20,426 nucleotides of DNA from a virus. Position 1 is the stretch's first letter. Each line of letters opens with the position of its first letter. The translations under genes and the position numbers were made by a program. Below are positions 1 to 5,179 of the stretch, one piece after another. The notes beneath the pieces were generated by a model, which was not told the origin of the DNA, did no database searches, and saw nothing but the letters and a program-made list of their open reading frames with translations. The stretch spans positions 1 through 20,426 of the IMG/VR virus record IMGVR_UViG_3300031607_000027. One strand, written 5' to 3'.

Positions 1-2
1 CC

Positions 3-101
3 AGGCCGAAGCCCTTCGTCTGGAGCAAGACCGCCGAAGACATCATCGCCCGTGAGCGGCGCGCGCTTGACGCACTCGATGAAATTAGGGGAAATCGGTA
101 A
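3..101 (+). pseudogene. IS630-family transposase, C-terminal end (runs off left edge)
   Basis: An open frame enters at the left edge and ends at TAA 99-101. It encodes about 32 residues containing RPKPFVWSKTAEDI, followed by a charged helical tail. A KPFxWxKTAxxI motif just before the stop is typical of the C-terminus of IS630-type DDE transposases, which catalyse cut-and-paste movement into TA dinucleotides. The catalytic residues lie outside the window, so it cannot be said whether the whole gene is intact. It is followed within about 25 bp by a probable insertion boundary and then by a truncated pglZ-like frame, which is what an IS sitting inside a host gene would give. The family call rests on one short motif. 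Confidence 0.6.
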
Positions 102-103
102 CA

Positions 104-124
104 TGCGTCAGACTCAGAACACTA
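104..124. repeat. Putative right end of the IS630-type element with TA target
   Basis: The bases after the transposase stop end in CAGACTCAGAACAC followed by TA at 123-124. The PglZ-like frame becomes readable directly after that. IS630/Tc1-type elements insert at TA and duplicate it, and their terminal inverted repeats begin beside the TA. The partner repeat and the second TA copy lie outside the window, so this boundary is inferred from position and from where the downstream homology starts. Confidence 0.35.
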
Positions 125-424
125 GCGTCATCCGTTCCGCCCGAAATCGATGCATTTCAATTTGGCGGACCCGGGCTTCCGACTGATTTCTTACCACTCT
201 ATGCAAGTGATCGGGGCGCGTTTGTACCCAAAGGAAATAAGATTGTCGCTCATGGAGGCATGGCGTTAGAGGAACTGATTGTGCCGTTTGTGAAGATAAG
301 AATGAAGAGAGAAGAACATGCGACCGACAGCACCTCAAATAGGATTGGACCGCTTCATCCGCCTCGAATGGGCAACAAAAGCGCTAGAAGTCAGGGCGGG
401 TCTCGCGGAGATCGGCGAACTTGA
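125..424 (+). pseudogene. PglZ-domain protein, 3' remnant interrupted by the IS
   Basis: The frame starting at 125 runs open to TGA 422-424 with no start codon of its own. Its first 60 or so residues include FGGPGLPTDFLPLY, then FVPKG, then IVAHGGMALEELIVPFVKI. The H-GG-(M/L)-x-LEE-(L/V)-IVPFV block is the characteristic C-terminal signature of PglZ-domain proteins, alkaline-phosphatase-fold proteins that are core parts of BREX and related phage-defence systems. Everything upstream, including the metal-binding catalytic core, is missing in this window and replaced by IS630-type sequence. The remnant overlaps the next gene by 107 bp in another frame. The last 40 or so residues are low-complexity and not recognisable. 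The family call is from the motif alone. It is probably not expressed as a functional protein. Confidence 0.55.
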
Positions 425-1034
425 AACCATCTTGGATCAAGCCCATTCAGGACCTGCGGCCAGGAAAAAGACCAGAACGGTACTGAACCGGCTTTGGCTG
501 GAGCCGCGCAAGGACCTCGAGCCGTTTGCTCAAAGTGCCGTAGCGCTTTTTCAAACGGCCCAAGATACGTCGCCGGCTGCTCTCACATGGGGTATGGCTA
601 TTGTAACATACCCCTTCTTTGCCAAGGTTGCTGAGATCATCGGTCGACTGACTTCACTTCAGGGCGACTGCACCACCGCTGAGGTGCATCGTAGGATGGC
701 GGAAATCTACGGTGAGCGTGAGGGGACAAGAAGGATGACCAACATGGTCCTTCAATCCCAGATCGACTGGGCAATACTCGACCGCAGTGAAAACGGAAAA
801 ACGCTGACCCGAAAGCAGACCGTAATCCTGGACGGACCGGATCTGGTGCGTTGGATGACCAAGGCCGTTCTTGAGTGTTCGGGTCGCCCAATTGGTCTTG
901 GGACGTTAGAAGCACAGCCGGTGATTTTTCCATTTGGTCTTGGCAAAAGCCTCGGATTCATCCTGTCGTCTGCACCTGACCTAGACTTGCGGGCTGATAG
1001 TTCGGGAAGTCAGTACGTTTCCTTAATTGTATAG
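318..1034 (+). CDS. Uncharacterised protein downstream of the PglZ remnant
   Basis: This 238-residue protein has no family I can name. No signal peptide or clear membrane segment is visible. The N-terminal half is mostly helical and charged. The middle (about residues 85-165) has a pattern seen in winged-helix-like proteins: an aromatic-rich YPFFAKVAEIIGRL helix, then EVHRRMAEIYG, a basic helix, and DWAILDR, after which strand-like segments follow. The ATG at 318 has only a weak purine-rich GAGAGAAGAA upstream. It overlaps the PglZ frame by 107 bp, which suggests it was co-translated with the intact pglZ gene as part of the same defence cluster. Its GC content is clearly lower than that of the phage genes. 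It ends at TAG 1032-1034, running 25 bp into the 3' end of the convergent outer-spanin gene. A defence accessory role is inferred from position only. Confidence 0.65.
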   Translation: MRPTAPQIGLDRFIRLEWATKALEVRAGLAEIGELETILDQAHSGPAARKKTRTVLNRLWLEPRKDLEPFAQSAVALFQTAQDTSPAALTWGMAIVTYPFFAKVAEIIGRLTSLQGDCTTAEVHRRMAEIYGEREGTRRMTNMVLQSQIDWAILDRSENGKTLTRKQTVILDGPDLVRWMTKAVLECSGRPIGLGTLEAQPVIFPFGLGKSLGFILSSAPDLDLRADSSGSQYVSLIV

Positions 1035-1288
1035 CGGTACTGCCAACAGGCGTGAGCTTGATCCCGCAGCACCGCATAATCGGCTAACCAACCCACTATC
1101 ATGGCCCCATCCGGCAGCGCTGCCACCTCCGCCGCCACGCTCATTTGCTCAGCTCTACTGTACTCCACAACAGGTGGGCAGGTGCCGTCTGAAGTGTCAG
1201 AATCTGCCGTCGCGCAGCCGGTCAACCAGCTCGTCGCGATTACGAGGACGGCGAGCCGCCGCTTCCAGCATTCGGCGTTGGACATCAT
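1010..1288 (-). CDS. Outer-membrane spanin lipoprotein (Rz1-like)
   Basis: A 92-residue protein. The start was chosen at the first of two adjacent ATGs (1288), because GGAG lies 7 nt upstream; longer frames have no hydrophobic leader. A basic N-terminus (KRR at 9-11) and hydrophobic segment lead to a lipobox L22-T-G-C25, so it should be lipidated and sorted to the outer membrane. The mature part contains CPPVVEYS, then LPDGAMI and LADYAVLRDQAHAC, a pattern I associate with small lipoproteins that follow Rz-like genes in alphaproteobacterial phages. It overlaps the inner-spanin gene by 92 bp in a different frame, the classic Rz/Rz1 nesting. In lysis the pair fuses inner and outer membranes. 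The last few residues (YTIKETY) lie in DNA shared with the convergent defence gene and may be junction-derived. Confidence 0.7.
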   Translation of the reverse strand: MMSNAECWKRRLAVLVIATSWLTGCATADSDTSDGTCPPVVEYSRAEQMSVAAEVAALPDGAMIVGWLADYAVLRDQAHACWQYRYTIKETY

Positions 1289-1454
1289 TGGCTTTCTCCA
1301 TGGTTGCGAGACGTTCCGCGAGTCGCCCGACGCGCTCTCCAGCGCGGCGGATCGATAGCAGGAACAGCAGGATGGCAAGGGCAATGGCTCCGTAGCGCAG
1401 CGTGATCCGCGCCCATGGACTGGCGAGAACCCCACCGAACAACGCCCCGATCAT
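1197..1454 (-). CDS. Inner-membrane spanin (Rz-like)
   Basis: An 85-residue protein with one transmembrane segment near the N-terminus (about residues 19-36, AIALAILLFLLS) followed by a basic, coiled-coil-like helix (RAGERVGRLAERLATMEK) and a C-terminus rich in Arg/Asp. That is the topology of an i-spanin: anchored in the inner membrane with a periplasmic coiled coil that meets the outer spanin. The start ATG at 1454 overlaps the endolysin stop as ATGA, so translation is coupled. Its 3' end overlaps the outer-spanin frame. A small holin is a possible alternative because no other obvious holin is present, but the long charged C-terminal helix and the nested lipoprotein favour the spanin. Confidence 0.65.
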   Translation of the reverse strand: MIGALFGGVLASPWARITLRYGAIALAILLFLLSIRRAGERVGRLAERLATMEKANDVQRRMLEAAARRPRNRDELVDRLRDGRF

Positions 1455-2137
1455 CGCTGCCCCCGCTTCCAGTCATCGAGCCGCGCATGGATCGTGACCG
1501 CAATCCCCACGAGCACCACTGCGATGAACACCCATCGCAGCGTATCGAGATACGGCACCAGCGGCAGGATCGCCCCTTGCGTCTCTGCCATGATGTCCTG
1601 CGCCACCTCGACGCCCGCAGCACCCAGCGTTGCCACACCGGCCGCCCCGCCACCTTGCATGGTGCGACTCTGAGCCAGTACTTCGCGCGCCAGCGGCGTT
1701 TCCCCGGCGAAGGCGGTTGCCCTGACCGGGAAGCGCACGCCCCATTCGCGCGCAGGGCCCAGATCAACATGAATAAATCCCGAGCGCGGATAGAACCCAA
1801 ACCCAAGGAACCCCACGGCCCGCGCCGCCGCCTCAAACGCAACGGGATCGTGGTTCGACATGGCGATATCGAACGCTGTGCCATTCATGTGCTTCGATTG
1901 CGGGGCACCGTCGACAGCGCGGTTGTGCTCCGGACTGCGATAGGCCGAGCGCAAGATCAGCGGCTTGCCAAGCCGGTTGCGCAGGGCCTGCAGCTTGTCC
2001 AGCGCGGGCGCGTTGATCAGCAGCTTGTCGGTGCCGCGGCAGGCGATCTCGGCGGGCGAGAAGTTCGGCCAACGCCAGATGCCGTCCGGCACGTCGCGCC
2101 AATGGTCGTAGAAGGTCCTGGTGGACGTTGTGGTCAT
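1451..2137 (-). CDS. Endolysin, M15A-type peptidase with C-terminal membrane anchor
   Basis: A 228-residue protein with a D-Ala-D-Ala peptidase M15 domain over about residues 25-130. The zinc ligands are visible as H83 and D90 in SKHMNGTAFDIAM and H123 in GFIHVD, and the RSAYRSPEHNRAVDG substrate-side block precedes them. It should cleave peptide cross-links of peptidoglycan. There is no N-terminal signal. Instead residues about 199-217 form a hydrophobic transmembrane helix, followed by a short charged tail, so the protein may be tail-anchored in the inner membrane. The start ATG has AGGAG 6 nt upstream. It is the first gene of the lysis cassette, followed by the spanin pair with an ATGA overlap. 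Confidence 0.88.
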   Translation of the reverse strand: MTTTSTRTFYDHWRDVPDGIWRWPNFSPAEIACRGTDKLLINAPALDKLQALRNRLGKPLILRSAYRSPEHNRAVDGAPQSKHMNGTAFDIAMSNHDPVAFEAAARAVGFLGFGFYPRSGFIHVDLGPAREWGVRFPVRATAFAGETPLAREVLAQSRTMQGGGAAGVATLGAAGVEVAQDIMAETQGAILPLVPYLDTLRWVFIAVVLVGIAVTIHARLDDWKRGQR

Positions 2138-2278
2138 GACGGTCTCCTGAACTGTGGATGAGAGGATGCAACTGAGCCCGCGGCCGAGATGGCGACGGGA
2201 TCGGATGGCTGGGGGTTCGGATGGCTGGGGAGGCAGGTAACCGGATGAGGATGCGCGCTGGGCAGCGGACGCGGGACG
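2138..2278. other. Intergenic gap before the lysis genes
   Basis: This 141-bp gap is one of the few real breaks in the late operon. It contains a 14-bp direct repeat (listed separately) and the endolysin Shine-Dalgarno. I see no clear -35/-10 pair on the minus strand and no strong terminator with a T-run. It could hold a regulatory site or be the scar of a lost small gene. Confidence 0.5.
2201..2230. repeat. Two copies of a 14-bp direct repeat
   Basis: TCGGATGGCTGGGG occurs at 2201-2214 and again at 2217-2230, separated by 2 bp (period 16). It lies in the gap between the DUF6127 gene and the endolysin, outside any credible gene. A 16-bp period is not a whole number of helical turns, so cooperative operator binding is not strongly suggested. 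A slippage duplication is equally possible. Confidence 0.7.
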
Positions 2279-2569
2279 TCAGCCGCCCGGGCCGAAGACC
2301 TTCAGCTTCAGGGCGATGCCTGCGAGCAGCGCCAGGATGATGCCGGTGGTGATCAGGCGCACCGTGGTCTGCACGGCGGTGCGGCGCACGAAGCGGATCG
2401 AGGCCAGCAGGGAGCGCAGATCGCGGATGTCGAGCGCGGCCTCTGTACCATCGAGCCCAACATCCGCCAGCGCGCGCCGGGCCCCTTCCTCGGCGGCCCG
2501 CGCAAGCAATTCCTCGAACTCGGCATCCGGCATGCGGACATGGCCCTCTCCGGAACGGCGCGGGCTCAT
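2279..2569 (-). CDS. DUF6127-family small membrane protein
   Basis: A 96-residue protein. The N-terminal two thirds are acidic and helical (FEELLARAAEEGARRALADVG, split by an A/G-rich stretch, then LDIRDLRSLL). The C-terminus is a single hydrophobic helix at about residues 72-90 (LITTGIILALLAGIALKLKV). This matches the DUF6127 family, found in alphaproteobacterial prophages near tail and lysis genes, whose function is unknown. Its ATG overlaps the stop of the preceding tail gene as ATGA. The position just before the endolysin and the single membrane helix make a holin-like or lysis-modulating role possible, but that is inference. Confidence 0.65.
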   Translation of the reverse strand: MSPRRSGEGHVRMPDAEFEELLARAAEEGARRALADVGLDGTEAALDIRDLRSLLASIRFVRRTAVQTTVRLITTGIILALLAGIALKLKVFGPGG

Positions 2570-3564
2570 GCGGACAGGATCCCGGTTTCGGTCGGCAGGG
2601 TCAGATCGCTCCAGGGACTGTTATCGACGGGATTGAGCGCCCACGTCGAATATACCGACTTTGGGGCGACGATGGGCACCGTTACAGCCGCCGCATCATG
2701 ATCAACGCCACCCATGCGCAGGAACCCTGCCGTCGCTTGCGGCCCGTTGGTGCCTGCCTGCGCGATCTGCTTGAGATGCACGCCTGCCACGGCCGATATG
2801 GCAGTCGGGCCCGTGGGGCCGCTGAGGGAAAAGGAGAGACGCTGACCTGCCAGAGTGCTGGCAACGCGGGATGCGAGATTGCCATCCTTGAGCGCATCGA
2901 TGCTGCCGATCATCTCACTATAGGTTGCCAGAGTATTGGGAACACGGCGGACGAAGCGCCGCCCAATGGTGGAAACACCATCGAGGATTGCGATATGGGC
3001 GTAATACCAGGCATGATTGGAAAACGTGCCATGCAGACCACCATTCCCGAAAACCAGATGTGCCGGCTTACCCTTGCCACCGGTGTTGGCCGCCGTGGCC
3101 GTGCTCTGCAGCACACCGTCGACGAAAAACTCGATGGTGATATCGGTATCGACCGCCAGCCGGACATCGACCCATTGCGGCTGGCCGCTGGTGGCAAAGT
3201 AGCTCGATGATCCTTGTTCGATCGTGTCGCCATGGGCTTCGGCATGATAGCGGTTGGTGCTGCTTAGGGGTCGGACCCGGGCAAGCAGGGCATTGCTGGC
3301 GCTGAAGAAGTCGAGGAAGGTCGCACCGGATTCAGTGATGGTATGCGCATCTCCGCTGGGCGGCACATAACGAAAGCCCAGCCAGAGATCCCCTGTTGGC
3401 GGGGCATGCGGTATTCTGAACGGCGTATAAACGCTACGCGCGCCGGTGAACCGTAGCGCATTGACGTCCAGGGTTGCGTCAAACCCTGCCGTGACTGTGC
3501 TGAGATATCCCGAGATGCCGGAAATATCCGTGGGCTGATGGCCCAGATGCAGGATGTGTGTCAT
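2566..3564 (-). CDS. Tail protein with concanavalin A/LamG-like lectin fold, putative receptor binding
   Basis: A 332-residue protein. Residues about 25-215 look like a beta-rich concanavalin-like jelly roll. It begins with a strand around FDATLDVNALRFTG, continues with DLWLGFRYVPPSG, and then WVDVRLAVDTDITIEFFVDGVLQST. The last block is the 'x-V-x-(I/V)-x-x-D-G-x-x' strand pair typical of LamG/pentraxin modules. The C-terminal 120 residues end with YSTWALNPVDNSPW, a pattern common at the end of phage tail-fibre proteins. It is the last of three coupled genes downstream of the J-like tip protein (ATGA overlaps on both sides), so a receptor- or glycan-binding role at the tail tip is likely. 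No exact family is recognised. Confidence 0.65.
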   Translation of the reverse strand: MTHILHLGHQPTDISGISGYLSTVTAGFDATLDVNALRFTGARSVYTPFRIPHAPPTGDLWLGFRYVPPSGDAHTITESGATFLDFFSASNALLARVRPLSSTNRYHAEAHGDTIEQGSSSYFATSGQPQWVDVRLAVDTDITIEFFVDGVLQSTATAANTGGKGKPAHLVFGNGGLHGTFSNHAWYYAHIAILDGVSTIGRRFVRRVPNTLATYSEMIGSIDALKDGNLASRVASTLAGQRLSFSLSGPTGPTAISAVAGVHLKQIAQAGTNGPQATAGFLRMGGVDHDAAAVTVPIVAPKSVYSTWALNPVDNSPWSDLTLPTETGILSA

Positions 3565-4430
3565 GGCAGTTCCACTTCGATATAGAGGGTTGCATGCGCA
3601 GCGGTGAGCAAGCTGCTGCCGCCATGCTCGATAAAGATTGATGCGACAGAGGTGGTCAGGCGGGTATCGCCGCCCAAGTCGATCCAGAGATCAGCCGCCC
3701 CAATGGTAAGGTCCTTGTCCCAAGCGAACTCGATGAAGGCATGGGCCTCAAAAATGCGTAGGTCGGGTTCCTCAAAGCCAAGCGCGCGCACGCCGGGCGG
3801 GACCGGATAGCTGAACTGCGAGGGCTGCGAGCGCATGGTGCCGCCGTCGCCGGGATTGCGTCCCTGGATCTGTGGGTAGAAGGCAGCGCTGCCACCGGCG
3901 GTCCATGTTGGCGCCCCGCTCACAGGGTCGTCGCGCCAGATGCCGTTCTTTCCGATCCAGAGACTGGCGGCAGCTGGGTCAAGCACGAACATCAGCACAT
4001 CGCCTGCGCCATAGGTTGGCATGCCGGTGATGCGCTGGGATGCGGTGGAGGTGTCGGACGACCAAAGTGATCCGTTGCCGCGATAGCCGATCGAGCCAAG
4101 CGTGATCGGGTTGTTGCCGGTATTGAACTCCTCGCGCTGCGCGGCCGAGACGACGCCCATATACCCGTCGAAGCTGGCGGCCCCGCTGGCCGCGCAGAGC
4201 ACCTCCCAATAACGTCGCCCATCCGAGGGCAGGATCGCCTTCGTGGTGGGCACCCAGCGCTGATAGTTGGTCCCGCCCGAGGTATTCACGGCGGTCTGGT
4301 TGCCATCCGACAGCGTGTAGCCCGGAGGGCGACGGGTTGTGTCGAGTTGCCAGACTGAGCCGATGTCGACCGGCGGCGCGCTATCGCCACCCTGCGCCAG
4401 GATTGCTGCGCGCATCATGAAAAGGCTCAC
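3561..4430 (-). CDS. Tail protein with SPRY (B30.2-like) domain
   Basis: A 289-residue protein. The start was taken as the GTG at 4430, which overlaps the previous stop as GTGA; an in-frame ATG at 4418 is the alternative. Residues about 36-215 read as a SPRY domain: RRYWEV near 72, a DGYMGVV strand near 88-94, GSIGYRGNGSLWSSD, then PTYGAGDVLMFVLDPAAASL and WIGKNGIW, and finally AFYPQIQG. The YWEV ... GD-x-(I/L)-x-x-x-(L/V)-D ... (W/F)-x-x-NG ... YP order is the SPRY hallmark. The C-terminal 75 residues contain repeated beta units (FIEFAWD, LWIDLGGDTRL, IFIEHGGSSLL, LYIEVEL). SPRY folds bind proteins or glycans; in this position the likely job is host or virion recognition. Confidence 0.7.
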   Translation of the reverse strand: MSLFMMRAAILAQGGDSAPPVDIGSVWQLDTTRRPPGYTLSDGNQTAVNTSGGTNYQRWVPTTKAILPSDGRRYWEVLCAASGAASFDGYMGVVSAAQREEFNTGNNPITLGSIGYRGNGSLWSSDTSTASQRITGMPTYGAGDVLMFVLDPAAASLWIGKNGIWRDDPVSGAPTWTAGGSAAFYPQIQGRNPGDGGTMRSQPSQFSYPVPPGVRALGFEEPDLRIFEAHAFIEFAWDKDLTIGAADLWIDLGGDTRLTTSVASIFIEHGGSSLLTAAHATLYIEVELP

Positions 4431-5104
4431 GTCACGGCCCCCGCCAGCGCACCCTGAATGACCCAGGCATCGGCCCCGCGCTTCACGAGTGCTGCGCCCG
4501 ACCATTGGCCATCGAGCGCGACGGAGCCGCCGGTCACCCCATTGAGCGACACACCCGGTGCCGCCGCGACCGTGGCGATCCCAGCGCCGACTTGCGTGAC
4601 ATTGATCAGCGTGCCGATCTCGAAAGGTGCCGATGATTCAGGCTGGATCGTTACGGTGACGGCCGAGGAGCCAGTCGTCTCTAGGATGCTGCCCAGATCA
4701 TCGGCTTCCAGCGTGTGACTGGTGGCCGTCAGCGTCCGGATCCGCACCACCCCGGGCCGGGGCACCTCGACCCAAGCCCCTCCGGTGAACCGCACATGCT
4801 GCGCCTCGTCGGCGATCCAGATCTGCCAGCCCTCCTCGGGGGTGAGGTAGACCCATGCCGGGGCACCGGCTGGCGATTGGTCCCATAGCGCCAGCGCATT
4901 GGCATTGGCACCTGCCGTGGCGGGCACAATGGCGATCTGGCCCGCGGTGCCGGTGGCAGGCAATGGGGCGGTCCGCGATGTGGCGCGCCCTTGAACCAGT
5001 GCCGAGAGGTGACGCAGGTCTTCGCTGAGGCTGGTGCCCCAGTTGCGCTGGCCGGGGTCATAGAAGGCGCGCAGCCCCAGTCCCGGCATGATCCGTTCGG
5101 GCAT
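4427..5104 (-). CDS. DUF2793-domain tail protein
   Basis: A 225-residue protein if started at ATG 5104; a GTG at 5116 and an ATG at 5089 are also in frame, and no strong ribosome site decides between them. The first 20 residues (GLRAFYDPGQRNWGTSLSED) resemble the opening of proteins carrying DUF2793. Residues about 50-115 contain the domain itself, with APAWVYLTPEEGWQIWIADE and then HVRFTGGAWVEV. The rest is a beta-rich, glycine/threonine-rich region (LEADDLGSILETTG, VTVTIQPESSAPF), typical of phage fibre or baseplate accessories. The gene sits between the J-like tip gene and the SPRY gene and overlaps the latter, so it is probably a structural component of the tail tip. Confidence 0.7.
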   Translation of the reverse strand: MPERIMPGLGLRAFYDPGQRNWGTSLSEDLRHLSALVQGRATSRTAPLPATGTAGQIAIVPATAGANANALALWDQSPAGAPAWVYLTPEEGWQIWIADEAQHVRFTGGAWVEVPRPGVVRIRTLTATSHTLEADDLGSILETTGSSAVTVTIQPESSAPFEIGTLINVTQVGAGIATVAAAPGVSLNGVTGGSVALDGQWSGAALVKRGADAWVIQGALAGAVT

Positions 5105-5179
5105 GCTTGGTCTCACTTGTCGTTGTGAAGGTGGTGGTAATGCTGGCGCTCGCGACAGCGTCGAGCCGAATGATCGTGG
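5105..5179. other. Gap after the tip-protein gene
   Basis: About 75 bp separates the J-like stop codon from the chosen start of the DUF2793 gene, unusual in an operon where most genes overlap. One minus-strand frame stays open through the gap (TTIIRLDAVASASITTT) and beyond, but it has no credible start codon, so it is not called as a gene. It may be the remnant of a small gene. Confidence 0.4.

Noticed and set aside
114-338. Minus-strand 74-codon frame at the left end
   Set aside because: It lies across the putative IS end and opposite the PglZ remnant, with no supporting motif.
1415-2161. Plus-strand open frame of 248 codons
   Set aside because: Antisense to the endolysin gene, whose zinc-ligand motifs are unambiguous.
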